Source of the DNA: Massilia putida
GTDB taxonomy: Bacteria > Pseudomonadota > Gammaproteobacteria > Burkholderiales > Burkholderiaceae_D
NCBI RefSeq assembly: GCF_001941825.1
Contig: NZ_CP019038.1
Coordinates: 3,348,001-3,412,000 of the forward strand
DNA: 64,000 nucleotides
Direction of reading: 5' to 3'
The notes beneath the pieces are model-generated. The model did not search any database and was not told the origin of the DNA. It worked only from the letters and a program-made list of their open reading frames with translations. This document shows positions 18,575 to 28,386 of the stretch, one piece after another; the stretch's first letter is position 1; every line of letters begins with the position of its first letter. The translations under genes were made by a program, and so were the position numbers.

Positions 18575-18648
18575 GGTCGTTTCCGTATGGAATCGTTAGC
18601 ACCGTGCTATCAAATTGTGGGTTTTCGCGTGTTTTCCGCATTGCCGCA

Positions 18649-18723
18649 TGACAATTTTTGTCACCGGGCATGGCGAAAATTGTCATCCTGCCGGATTTTG
18701 TTGAGTTGCGACAAAAATTGTCA
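18649..18723 (-). promoter_or_regulatory. Cluster of TGACA-TTTTTGTC dyads upstream of the pilA promoter
   Basis: Three related elements occur in 75 bases: TGACAATTTTTGTCA (18649-18663, a perfect inverted repeat with a 3-base centre), GAAAATTGTCA (18675-18685, half site) and CGACAAAAATTGTCA (18709-18723). They lie roughly 100-170 bases upstream of the expected transcription start, the right distance for a sigma54 activator. TGTC elements occur in known PilR sites, so PilR binding is inferred. Confidence 0.6.
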
Positions 18724-18744
18724 GCTTGTCGTGCCCGCCTGGAC

Positions 18745-18776
18745 GAAAAAAAACGGGACGCCGAAGCGTCCCGTTT
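18745..18776 (-). terminator. Terminator downstream of sucD
   Basis: AAACGGGACGC and GCGTCCCGTTT form an eleven-base stem with the loop CGAA, followed in the sucD direction by a T run of about eight. A textbook rho-independent terminator closing the sucCD unit. It abuts the pilin regulatory region. Confidence 0.93.
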
Positions 18777-18798
18777 CATCGGATACGGATCCGCGGGA

Positions 18799-19680
18799 TT
18801 ACAGCATCGCCTTCAGCAGACGCGCCATTTCCGACGGGTTCTTAGTCACCGTAATGCCGCAGGCTTCCATGATTTCCAGCTTGGCTTGCGCGGTGTCGGC
18901 ACCGCCCGAAATCAGCGCGCCGGCGTGGCCCATGCGCTTGCCCGGCGGCGCGGTGACGCCAGCGATGAAGCCGACGACCGGCTTCTTCATGTTGTCCTTG
19001 ATCCAGTAAGCAGCGTTGGCCTCGTCCGGGCCGCCGATCTCGCCGATCATGATGACGGCGTCCGTGTCCGGATCGTCGTTGAACATCTTCATCACGTCGA
19101 TGTGCTTCAGACCGTTGATCGGGTCGCCGCCGATGCCGACTGCCGACGATTGGCCCAGGCCCAGCGCGGTCAGCTGACCGACGGCTTCGTACGTCAGCGT
19201 GCCCGAACGGGACACGACGCCGATGCGGCCTTTCTTGTGGATGTGACCCGGCATGATGCCGATCTTGATCTCGTCCGGCGTGATCAGACCCGGGCAGTTC
19301 GGGCCCAGCAGCAGGGTCTTCGAACCGGCCTTGGCCATGCGATCCTTGACTTCCATCATGTCACGGACGGGGATGCCTTCGGTGATGCAAATCGCCAGGT
19401 CCAGCTCGGCTTCGACGGCTTCCCAAATGGCGGCGGCGGCGCCTGCCGGCGGGACGTAGATGACCGACACGGTGGCGCCGGTTTCCTGCTTGGCTTCCTT
19501 GACGCTCGCGAAGATGGGGATACCCTCGAAGTCCTCACCGGCTTTCTTCGGGTTCACGCCGGCAACGAAGGCTTCACGGCCGTTCGCGTAGTCGCGGCAC
19601 ATGCGGGTGTGGAATTGGCCGGTCTTGCCGGTGATACCTTGGGTGATGACTTTGGTGTCTTTGTTAATCAGAATCGACAT
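18799..19680 (-). CDS. sucD: Succinyl-CoA synthetase, alpha subunit
   Basis: A 293-residue subunit of the citric-acid-cycle enzyme that makes ATP or GTP from succinyl-CoA. It contains the Rossmann-type CoA-binding start MSILINKDTKVITQGITGKT, the nucleotide-binding GVVSRSGTLTYEAVGQLT, GIGGDPINGL, and the phosphorylated histidine region in MGHAGALISGG. Full length for the family. It starts 17 bases after the sucC stop, and a strong terminator follows it. Confidence 0.97.
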   Translation of the reverse strand: MSILINKDTKVITQGITGKTGQFHTRMCRDYANGREAFVAGVNPKKAGEDFEGIPIFASVKEAKQETGATVSVIYVPPAGAAAAIWEAVEAELDLAICITEGIPVRDMMEVKDRMAKAGSKTLLLGPNCPGLITPDEIKIGIMPGHIHKKGRIGVVSRSGTLTYEAVGQLTALGLGQSSAVGIGGDPINGLKHIDVMKMFNDDPDTDAVIMIGEIGGPDEANAAYWIKDNMKKPVVGFIAGVTAPPGKRMGHAGALISGGADTAQAKLEIMEACGITVTKNPSEMARLLKAML

Positions 19681-19697
19681 TTTATTTCCTTCGCGAA

Positions 19698-20867
<1,170 letters not shown>

Positions 20868-20955
20868 GCTGGCTTCCCTTCTTCTGTTACTGATGTAGTT
20901 TAGAAATGCGAATGAATAAATAAAGCGACAAATCCGGAGTCTACTCCGGACAACA

Positions 20956-21513
20956 CTACCCCGGCACCGCCTTTAGCGACCAGCGCGGATAGTACGTTTC
21001 GACGGCGGGGCCATCGAGGCGCAGTGCGTGGCAGCGGTCCAGTTCGTAAGGCCGCTCGGTCGAGGTATCGACCGAACGGTTGGCCATCGCGTCATCGGCG
21101 AAGGCCTGGATTGCCGCGGTGGGCAGGACTTGCGCGAGTTCGGTCAGGTGGGTGCAGCCGAGTACCCCGGACAGGCGGTCCTTCAGATGCAATCGGAAAT
21201 GTTTCAGCAGCGACAAGCCGATCAGCTTTTTATAAGCAGGAGCAATGGTGTCGCAGAAACCGGGATAGGGTACGGCGTCGGACGCGGCTTCGGCGTCGAC
21301 GATATTCATGTCGCGGTCGATGGTCACGCGCAGCTTGAGTTCGTGCACCGGCAGGCCGGCCGGGCGGGAACCGGAAGGCAGGGCAATGTCATGCGTCTTG
21401 GTGTCGCGGATGCAGGCGTCGAGATCCCACAGGCCATCGTCGCGCGCGAACACGTCGACAGTGATGGCGCGCGTGTGCCGAGGCTTACGCGGAGCGGGTG
21501 GAGACAGGGGCAT
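20956..21513 (-). CDS. DUF2889 domain protein
   Basis: A 185-residue soluble protein. Segments [41 protein letters not shown] and [20 protein letters not shown] match the DUF2889 family as I remember it; no biochemical function is known. The start is uncertain: ATG at 21513 ([11 protein letters not shown]) directly precedes the conserved region, while an in-frame ATG at 21633 would add 40 unconserved residues. It is transcribed toward sucCD with 88 bases between. Widespread in Burkholderiales near sucCD/recA by recollection. Confidence 0.75.
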   Translation of the reverse strand: MPLSPPAPRKPRHTRAITVDVFARDDGLWDLDACIRDTKTHDIALPSGSRPAGLPVHELKLRVTIDRDMNIVDAEAASDAVPYPGFCDTIAPAYKKLIGLSLLKHFRLHLKDRLSGVLGCTHLTELAQVLPTAAIQAFADDAMANRSVDTSTERPYELDRCHALRLDGPAVETYYPRWSLKAVPG

Positions 21514-21806
21514 AAACACCAATGCCGGAATGCGGCGAAAAAATTTGCAGCCGTTGTGCCTGATGCACGTTGCCGCAGCTTCTACGGCAACAACCGCTCT
21601 TGCGGCGCTGCTTAAACCATGAAAGTTTAGCACAGGGTGCCGGCCTGTGCACCGTATCCTCAGTTGCCCAAGGGTTTATGAAGGGAAGATAAGGGAAGAT
21701 GTTGCGAAGTTGTGATGACGAAAGCGCAAGCTTGTGCGCGTGGCTGCGTCATCGAACTGTCATAAACAAGACCGCAGTCCGTCATTCACAACAGTGAGAA
21801 GCGGGA

Positions 21807-22265
21807 TCAGAGATCGTCTTCGTCGTCGCCGCCCTTCAGCGCGGCACGCACCGCGCTTTGGGAAAAGCCACGTTGCAGCAGAAAGCGCATCTGCTTGCTG
21901 CGCTCTTCGGCATCTTGCGGAACCCGGTTGAACTTGCGGCGCCAGACCTCACGCGCCCGTGCCGTTTCGGATTCCTTCAGTTCGGACTTGAGCTCGTCGA
22001 ACGCTTCGCCGTTGACGCCATGCTGCTGGAGTTCGGCAAGTACCCGCGCGTTGCCGTAGCGGCCCGCACGCCGGTTCACCAGCGATTCGGCAAAGCGCTC
22101 CTGCGACAGCCAGTTGTTCTTTTCAAGGAAATCGAGGAGGGCTTCGACGTCGTCGCCCTCCTCCGCATATCGAGACAATTTGCGCGCCAGTTCGAGCCGG
22201 CTGTGCTCGCGCGTCGATAAATATTTCAACGCGCGAGCCTTGAGGCTCAGCTGCTGGCGCACCAT
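21807..22265 (-). CDS. recX: Regulatory protein RecX
   Basis: A 152-residue helical protein that binds RecA filaments and inhibits their extension and ATPase. The family pattern is visible: [25 protein letters not shown], then [39 protein letters not shown] and [17 protein letters not shown]. Ends in an acidic tail GGDDEDDL. It lies 9 bases downstream of recA on the same strand, as in many bacteria, and would be induced together with it by DNA damage. Confidence 0.95.
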   Translation of the reverse strand: MVRQQLSLKARALKYLSTREHSRLELARKLSRYAEEGDDVEALLDFLEKNNWLSQERFAESLVNRRAGRYGNARVLAELQQHGVNGEAFDELKSELKESETARAREVWRRKFNRVPQDAEERSKQMRFLLQRGFSQSAVRAALKGGDDEDDL

Positions 22266-22274
22266 CGAGGACGA

Positions 22275-23354
22275 TTACTCGTCGTCGCCGACGGAGGCCA
22301 GCTGGGGCGCATCGCCACCGACCGGACCCGGCGGCAGTTCGCGCACGCCCAGGGCGGCGCGGACCTTGTTCTCGATCTCGCGTGCCAGTGCCGGACGCTC
22401 CTTCAAGAAGATACGCGCATTGTCCTTGCCCTGGCCGATGCGTTCGCCGCCGTAGCTGTACCACGAACCCGACTTCTCGACGATCTTGTTGTCCACGCCC
22501 AGGTCGATGATCTCGCCTTCGCGCGACGTGCCTTCGCCGTACAGGATGTCGAAGTGCGCTTCCTTGAACGGGGGCGCGATCTTGTTCTTGACGACCTTGA
22601 CCTTGGTTTCGTTACCGATCACCTCGTCGCCAGTCTTGATCGAGCCGGTACGGCGGATGTCCAGACGCACGGAGGCGTAGAACTTCAGCGCGTTACCGCC
22701 GGTCGTCGTTTCCGGGCTGCCGAACATGACGCCGATCTTCATACGGATCTGGTTAATGAAGATCACCAGGGTGTTCGTACGGTTGATCGATGCGGTCAGC
22801 TTGCGCAGCGCCTGGGACATCAGACGGGCTTGCAGGCCCGGCAGGGAATCGCCCATGTCGCCTTCGATCTCGGCGCGCGGCGTCAGCGCCGCCACCGAGT
22901 CGATGACCACCATGTCGACGCTGCCCGAACGCACGAGCGCGTCCGTGATTTCCAGTGCCTGCTCACCCGTGTCCGGCTGCGAGATCAGCAGCTCGTCCAG
23001 CTTGATGCCCAGCTTTTGCGCATAGGTCACGTCCAGCGCGTGTTCGGCGTCGATGAACGCGCAGGTGCCGCCCAGCTTCTGCATCTGGGCGATGGTCTGC
23101 AGGGTCAGCGTCGTCTTACCCGACGATTCCGGACCATAGATCTCGACGATACGGCCGCGCGGCAGGCCGCCGACGCCGAGGGCGATGTCCAGGCCCAGCG
23201 AACCGGTCGAGACGGTTTGCACTTCCTCGACGGGCGCATTGGTATCCATGCGCATCACCGAGCCTTTACCAAATTGCTTTTCGATCTGCGCGAGGGCTGC
23301 TGCCAGCGCCTTGCCCTTCTCGGCTGCATTTACTGCGGATTTTTTGTCGTCCAT
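22275..23354 (-). CDS. recA: Recombinase RecA
   Basis: A 359-residue strand-exchange ATPase and SOS co-protease. Walker A is GPESSGKTT, Walker B-type segment [11 protein letters not shown]1 and L2 regions [16 protein letters not shown] and [21 protein letters not shown] are intact. The N-terminus [20 protein letters not shown] matches betaproteobacterial RecA. The upstream region carries a LexA box overlapping a sigma70-type promoter. recX follows. Confidence 0.99.
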   Translation of the reverse strand: MDDKKSAVNAAEKGKALAAALAQIEKQFGKGSVMRMDTNAPVEEVQTVSTGSLGLDIALGVGGLPRGRIVEIYGPESSGKTTLTLQTIAQMQKLGGTCAFIDAEHALDVTYAQKLGIKLDELLISQPDTGEQALEITDALVRSGSVDMVVIDSVAALTPRAEIEGDMGDSLPGLQARLMSQALRKLTASINRTNTLVIFINQIRMKIGVMFGSPETTTGGNALKFYASVRLDIRRTGSIKTGDEVIGNETKVKVVKNKIAPPFKEAHFDILYGEGTSREGEIIDLGVDNKIVEKSGSWYSYGGERIGQGKDNARIFLKERPALAREIENKVRAALGVRELPPGPVGGDAPQLASVGDDE

Positions 23355-23416
23355 AACTTTCTTTCTGTCCTAGAGTGATCCAAGGTGTGGGCCGCTCGCG
23401 CGATTTCAATAGGAAG

Positions 23417-23446
23417 TACTGTATAAAATCCCAGTGGTTTTGGCAA
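23417..23446 (-). promoter_or_regulatory. recA promoter with overlapping LexA box
   Basis: The motif CTG-N10-CAG occurs at 23419-23434 with AT-rich centre TATAAAATCC, matching the SOS box of many proteobacteria. On the minus strand a -35-like TTGCCA (23441-23446), 17 bases, and a -10-like TACAGT (23418-23423) enclose it, so LexA bound here would cover the -10 region. It lies 63 bases upstream of the recA start. Confidence 0.85.
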
Positions 23447-23707
23447 GCGTTATTTACAGTCGTGTGACAATCCGTTGACCGATTCGACTTGTTACGCAAT
23501 ATCCAACACAATATACGAAACAACGAAGGGAACCTTGAAAAACCGTCGCGAGCGGCCGCAACGCAGTTCGACAAGCGCAGCTGTACGAGCGGTACAGCCG
23601 GTCCGCCGTCACGGCGCATCGCAGCCTGCGCGGCCCGGTCCGCAGTGCAACGCGCAGCAGGTTTTTCGACGTTCTCTAATGTCCAAGCCAGAAACGAGGG
23701 AGCCGAG
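23447..23707. other. Divergent intergenic region between recA and the response regulator
   Basis: About 260 bases beyond the recA promoter. AT-rich at 23500-23530, then GC-rich up to the response-regulator start. Forward frames through it have no recognisable domain. I expect the promoter of the two-component operon here but cannot place it with confidence. Confidence 0.4.
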
Positions 23708-24418
23708 ATGCGTATTTTACTTGCCGAAGATGACAGCGTGCTCGCTGACGGGTTGACGCGCTCGCTGCGCCAGTCCGGCTACGCGATCGATTGCGTGAAG
23801 AACGGCCAGGACGCCGACACCGCGCTGTCCACCCAGGAATTCGACCTGCTGATCCTCGACCTCGGCCTGCCCAAGCTGTCCGGCCTGGACGTGCTGCGCC
23901 GCCTGCGCGCGCGCGGCTCGCTGCTGCCCGTGCTGATCCTCACCGCGGCCGACTCCATCGAACAGCGCGTGGGCGGCCTCGACGCCGGCGCCGACGACTA
24001 TATGCCGAAACCGTTCGCCCTGTCGGAACTGGAAGCGCGCGTGCGCGCCCTCACCCGGCGCGGCCAGGGTGGCGGCTCGACCGTCATCCGCCACGGGCCG
24101 CTCGTGTACGACCAGGTCGGCCGCAGCGCCTACATCAACGACCAGATGCTCGACCTGTCCGCGCGCGAACTGGGCCTGCTGGAAATCCTGCTGGCGCGCA
24201 CTGGCCGCCTCGTGTCGAAGGAACAGCTCGTCGACCACCTGTGCGAATGGGGCGAAGAGGTGTCGAACAACGCCATCGAGGTCTACGTGCACCGCCTGCG
24301 CAAGAAGATCGAGACGGGCGGCATCCGCATCGCCACCGTGCGCGGACTGGGCTATTGCCTCGAGCGTCACGCGGACAGCGCCCACAAGAGCGCCGAAGCG
24401 GCCAGCGGCCACAAGTGA
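23708..24418 (+). CDS. OmpR family response regulator (TctD/QseB-like)
   Basis: A 236-residue DNA-binding response regulator. Receiver domain at residues 1-115 with acidic pocket AEDD, phospho-acceptor Asp51 in LILDLGLP and the lysine in DYMPKPF. The C-terminal winged helix starts near 130 and includes LSARELGLLEILLARTGRLV and EVYVHRLRKKIE. GGGAG precedes the ATG at 23708. The sensor kinase start overlaps its stop codon, and a two-subunit Na+/solute symporter follows, so a role in controlling uptake of an organic acid is likely. The ligand is not known. Confidence 0.92.
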   Translation: MRILLAEDDSVLADGLTRSLRQSGYAIDCVKNGQDADTALSTQEFDLLILDLGLPKLSGLDVLRRLRARGSLLPVLILTAADSIEQRVGGLDAGADDYMPKPFALSELEARVRALTRRGQGGGSTVIRHGPLVYDQVGRSAYINDQMLDLSARELGLLEILLARTGRLVSKEQLVDHLCEWGEEVSNNAIEVYVHRLRKKIETGGIRIATVRGLGYCLERHADSAHKSAEAASGHK

Positions 24419-25980
24419 AACGATTCAAGCGGCGCGCCGCCGGGCCCGATCCGCTCGCCGTCGCGGAACCGCTCGACGAGCTCTACGTTCCGCCCAAACC
24501 CGAGCCGGAAGAAAGCATCCAGCACTCGCTGTTCGGCGAGATCCTCGACTGGATGCTGGCGCCGCTGCTGCTGCTGTGGCCGATGAGCATCGCGATCACG
24601 TACCTGGTCGCGAAATCGATCGCGAATCAGCCGTTCGACCACGCGCTGGAAGACAGCGTCACGGTGCTCGCCCAGCAGGTCAAGGAAGTGGACGGCAAAG
24701 TGGTCGCGCGCCTCCCCAGCACCGCGCGCGACATCCTGCGCGCCGACGACGTCGACAGCGTCTATTTCCAGATCAGCGGCCCGCACGGCGAGATCGTCGA
24801 CGGCGACCGCGACCTGCCGCTGCCGAACGCGGACGACGCCGAACGCAGCGGCCGCGTGCACTTCCGCACCGAGACCCTGCACGGCGCGCCGATCCGCATC
24901 GCCTATGCCTGGGTCAACCTGCAGCCGCTGCTGGACGCTTCTCAGGAACCGCGCCTGGCCCTCGTGCAAGTGGCGGAAACGCTGGAAAAGCGCGCGCAGC
25001 TGGCCAACGAGATCATCAAGGGCGTGATCCTGCCCCAGTTCATCATCCTGCCCGTGATCCTGGCTCTCGTCTGGTTCGCCCTGTCACGCGGGCTGTCGCC
25101 GCTGGCCCAGCTGCAGGAACGCATCCGCGCCAGGCCTCCGGACGATTTATCGCCGATCGATTCGCGCCAGGTGCCGGAAGAGATCTCGCCGCTCGTCGGC
25201 TCGCTGAACGACATGCTGGCGCGTCTCGCGCACACGATCGCCGCGCAGAAGCGCTTCATCGCCGACGCCGCGCACCAGATGAAGACGCCGCTCGCGGGCA
25301 TGCGCATGCAATCGGAACTGGCGCTGCGCCAGGTCGACCCGAACGAGATCCACCGCTCGCTCGAACAGCTGGCCAAGAGTTCGGAATCCGCCACGCGCCT
25401 CGTGAACCAGCTGCTGGCGCTGGCGCGCGCGGAAAACCAGCCGCATGCCGGGCTGGCGTTGGCCCCGCTCGACCTGGCCGCACTCGCGCGCGACGTCGTG
25501 CAGGACTGGGTGCAAGCCTCGTTCGCGCACGAGATCGACCTCGGTTACGAGGTCATCGGCGATCCGCCGGAAATCGCGGGCAGCGCCATCATGTTGCGCG
25601 AGCTGCTGTCCAACCTCATCGACAACGCGCTGCGCTACACGCCGGCCCAAGGCAGCGTCACCGTGCGAGTGCGCGGGACGAACATCGGCAACGGCGACCA
25701 GGCCTTGCTGGAAGTGGAGGACACCGGCCCCGGCATCGCGCCGTCCGAGCGCCACCGCGTGTTCGAGCGCTTCTACCGCATCCTCGGCTCCAGCGTGCCC
25801 GGCTCCGGCCTGGGCCTGGCCATCGTGCGCGAGATCGCGCAGCAGCACGGGGCCGAGATCGAGATCTTCAACAACCCGCGCAGCACGCACAAGAAATTCC
25901 CGGGCAGCCTGTTCCGGCTGACCTTCCCGCCCACCGTCACGCCTGTCCCCGATGCCGACCGAGACCGCCCCTTCATCTGA
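24415..25980 (+). CDS. Sensor histidine kinase, TctE-like
   Basis: A 521-residue membrane kinase. Hydrophobic segments at about 46-66 and again around 200-225 enclose a periplasmic sensor resembling the two-component sensor N-terminal domain of TctE. The H box ADAAHQMKTPLAG contains His287; N box LLSNLIDNALRYTP, G1 box DTGPGI and G2 box SGLGLAIV are intact. It begins at a GTG overlapping the response-regulator stop by four bases (GTGA). Its 3' end overlaps the next gene by 29 bases. Together with the regulator it probably senses the substrate of the symporter downstream; TctE relatives respond to tricarboxylates. Confidence 0.9.
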   Translation: MKRFKRRAAGPDPLAVAEPLDELYVPPKPEPEESIQHSLFGEILDWMLAPLLLLWPMSIAITYLVAKSIANQPFDHALEDSVTVLAQQVKEVDGKVVARLPSTARDILRADDVDSVYFQISGPHGEIVDGDRDLPLPNADDAERSGRVHFRTETLHGAPIRIAYAWVNLQPLLDASQEPRLALVQVAETLEKRAQLANEIIKGVILPQFIILPVILALVWFALSRGLSPLAQLQERIRARPPDDLSPIDSRQVPEEISPLVGSLNDMLARLAHTIAAQKRFIADAAHQMKTPLAGMRMQSELALRQVDPNEIHRSLEQLAKSSESATRLVNQLLALARAENQPHAGLALAPLDLAALARDVVQDWVQASFAHEIDLGYEVIGDPPEIAGSAIMLRELLSNLIDNALRYTPAQGSVTVRVRGTNIGNGDQALLEVEDTGPGIAPSERHRVFERFYRILGSSVPGSGLGLAIVREIAQQHGAEIEIFNNPRSTHKKFPGSLFRLTFPPTVTPVPDADRDRPFI

Positions 25981-26257
25981 CACCGACCGCGCACGCGTCT
26001 ATGCCGCGCGCGCCGCGCACTGGGCCAGAGCGCGCCGCCTGGTCGCGCTGTTGCTGGCGCTGTGGCTCGCCACGAGCTTTTGCACCGTGTTCTTCGCGCG
26101 CGACCTCGCGCACCTGTCCGTGTTCGGCTGGCCGCTGTCGTTCTACCTCGCGGCGCAGGGCGCGTCGCTGATTTATCTGGCCATCATCGGCGCGTACGCC
26201 TGGCGCATGCGCATCCTCGACCGCGAGTTCCGGCGCATGCTGGAGGCACGCCCATGA
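25952..26257 (+). CDS. Small subunit of Na+/solute symporter (DUF4212)
   Basis: A 101-residue protein with two transmembrane helices (about 29-50 and 62-83) and a cytoplasmic positively charged tail. This size and topology match the DUF4212 family, described as the small partner of VC_2705-type sodium:solute symporters. The start lies inside the histidine kinase gene in a different frame, and its stop overlaps the large subunit start as ATGA, so all four genes appear translationally coupled. Confidence 0.88.
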   Translation: MPTETAPSSDTDRARVYAARAAHWARARRLVALLLALWLATSFCTVFFARDLAHLSVFGWPLSFYLAAQGASLIYLAIIGAYAWRMRILDREFRRMLEARP

Positions 26258-28341
26258 CCGGCGCGGCACCGTCCACCGCGGCTTCGCCGTCCGCGAAGAC
26301 GCGCAGCTATTTCCGCCGACTGGCGCGCTACTATGCATGGTTCACGATCTGCTTCGCCCTGTTCCTCGGGGCGCTGGCGATCCTGGAAAACGAAGGCATG
26401 CCGCGCCAGTGGATCGGCCACCTGTACATGTTCGCCACGATCGTCCTGTACGCGATCATCGGCGTCGTCAGCCGCACGTCGAACGTGTCGGAGTACTACG
26501 TGGCCGGGCGGCGCGTGCCCGCGCTGTTCAACGGCATGGCGACGGCGGCCGACTGGATCTCGGCGGCCAGCTTCATCAGCCTCGCCGGCACGCTGTACCT
26601 GCACGGCTTCGACGCCCTCGCCTACGTGATGGGCTGGACGGGCGGCTACTGCCTCGTCGCGCTCCTGATCGCGCCCTATCTGCGCCGCTTCGCCCAGTAC
26701 ACGATTCCCGATTTCCTGGCGGCGCGCTACGGCGGCGAGACCGGCACGCAGCGGGGCAACCTGGTGCGCGCGCTGGCCGTCGGCGCCACCATCGTCGTCT
26801 CGTTCACGTACGTCGTCGCGCAGATCTACGCAGTGGGGCTGATCGCGTCGCGCTTCACGGGCGTCGATTTCTCGGTCGGCATCTTCCTCGGCCTCGCCAG
26901 CATCCTCGTGTGCTCGTTCCTGGGCGGCATGCGCGCCATCACGTGGACGCAGGTGGCGCAATACATCATCATCCTCGTCGCCTTCCTGATCCCGACGATC
27001 TGGCTGTCGATGAAATTCGCGGGCAACCCCGTGCCGCAGGTGGCCTACGGTTCCGTGCTGCCCAAGCTGGCCAAGCGCGAGGCCCAGCTGGCGGCGGATC
27101 CGCGCGAGGCCGAAGTCCGTGCCGCTTTCCGCGCCCGCGCCGACGACTACGACAAACGCCTGGCCGGCCTGCCGCATTCCTGGGAGGCCGGCAAGATCGA
27201 CGCGCAGCGCCGCCTGGACAAGGCGCGCGGCCGCAACGCGCCGCTCACCGAAGTGCGCACGGCCGAGCGCGAACTGCTGGACTATCCGCGCACGGCCGAC
27301 GAAGCCGCGCATGTGTGGAGCGACCTGCGCGCCGCCAATCTCGCGCGCGCCCAGCCGCCCGAACCCCATGCGGAGCCGTTCCCCGGCAAGACGCGGCAGG
27401 AGTCAAGCATCCGCCGCAACAATTTTCTCGCGCTCGTGTTCTGCCTGATGTTCGGCACGGCCGCGCTGCCCCACATCCTGATGCGCGCGTACACGACGCC
27501 GTCCGTGCACGAGACGCGCGTGTCCGTGTTCTGGACGCTGTTCTTCATCCTGCTGATCTACCTGACGATGCCGGCGCTGGCGGTGCTCGCCAAGTACGAC
27601 ATCTACACGGCCCTCGTCGGCAGCAGCTACGATTCCCTGCCGACCTGGGTCTCGTACTGGGCCAACGTCGACAAGGCGAATCCGCTGATCAGCATCGTCG
27701 ACGTCAACGGCGACGGCATCGTGCAGCTGGCCGAGATCGCGATCGACGGCGACGTGCTGACCTTGGCCACGCCGGAGATCGGCGGACTGCCGTACGTGAT
27801 TTCCGGCCTGGTCGCGGCGGGCGGCCTGGCGGCGGCGCTGTCCACGGCGGACGGCCTGCTGCTGGCGATCTCGAACGCGCTGTCGCACGACATCTACTTC
27901 AAGATCGTCGATCCGGGCGCCTCCACGCAGAAGCGCGTGACGATCTCCAAGCTGCTGCTGCTCGCCGTCGCCTTCATCGCGGCGTACGTCGCGTCGCAGA
28001 AGCCGGCGGACATCCTGTCGCTCGTCGGCGCCGCGTTCTCGCTCGCGGGGTCGACCATGTTCCCGGCGCTGGTGGCGGGCGTGTTCTGGAAGCGGGCCAA
28101 TTTCGCGGGCGCGATCGCGGGCATGGCGACCGGATTCCTCGTCTGCATCTACTACATGCTGCACACGAATCCGATGCTGGGCGGGAGCCTGGACGGCGTC
28201 TGGTTCCACATCGCGCCCATCTCGGCCGGCGTGTTCGGCGTGCCGGCGGGCGCCCTGGCGCTCGTCGTGGCCAGCCTGCTGACCGCGCCGCCGCCGCGCG
28301 AAAGCGGAGGGCTCGTGGAGCATATCCGGGCGCCGGAATGA
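26254..28341 (+). CDS. Sodium:solute symporter, VC_2705 subfamily (large subunit)
   Basis: A 695-residue inner-membrane symporter with roughly 13 hydrophobic helices. The SSS family core is seen in YYVAGRRVPALFNGMATAADW, QYTIPDFLAARYG and STADGLLLAISNALSHD. Relative to ordinary SSS proteins (about 500-550 residues) it has a hydrophilic charged insert of roughly 120 residues (about 270-388) and a second loop carrying a canonical EF-hand sequence, DVNGDGIVQLAE, at 483-494. Related proteins with DUF4212 partners are thought to carry acetate or other short organic acids; the substrate here is inferred. A palindromic terminator follows. Confidence 0.9.
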   Translation: MTGAAPSTAASPSAKTRSYFRRLARYYAWFTICFALFLGALAILENEGMPRQWIGHLYMFATIVLYAIIGVVSRTSNVSEYYVAGRRVPALFNGMATAADWISAASFISLAGTLYLHGFDALAYVMGWTGGYCLVALLIAPYLRRFAQYTIPDFLAARYGGETGTQRGNLVRALAVGATIVVSFTYVVAQIYAVGLIASRFTGVDFSVGIFLGLASILVCSFLGGMRAITWTQVAQYIIILVAFLIPTIWLSMKFAGNPVPQVAYGSVLPKLAKREAQLAADPREAEVRAAFRARADDYDKRLAGLPHSWEAGKIDAQRRLDKARGRNAPLTEVRTAERELLDYPRTADEAAHVWSDLRAANLARAQPPEPHAEPFPGKTRQESSIRRNNFLALVFCLMFGTAALPHILMRAYTTPSVHETRVSVFWTLFFILLIYLTMPALAVLAKYDIYTALVGSSYDSLPTWVSYWANVDKANPLISIVDVNGDGIVQLAEIAIDGDVLTLATPEIGGLPYVISGLVAAGGLAAALSTADGLLLAISNALSHDIYFKIVDPGASTQKRVTISKLLLLAVAFIAAYVASQKPADILSLVGAAFSLAGSTMFPALVAGVFWKRANFAGAIAGMATGFLVCIYYMLHTNPMLGGSLDGVWFHIAPISAGVFGVPAGALALVVASLLTAPPPRESGGLVEHIRAPE

Positions 28342-28342
28342 C

Positions 28343-28366
28343 AACGGGGCGCCGCGGCGCCCCGTT
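28343..28366. terminator. Bidirectional terminator between symporter and purM
   Basis: A perfect 24-base palindrome built from AACGGGGCGCCG and its complement sits between the convergent symporter and purM genes. The flanking T tract is short in both directions, so it may be of moderate strength. Confidence 0.75.
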
Positions 28367-28386
28367 TCAACATGAAGCCGGCAGGC

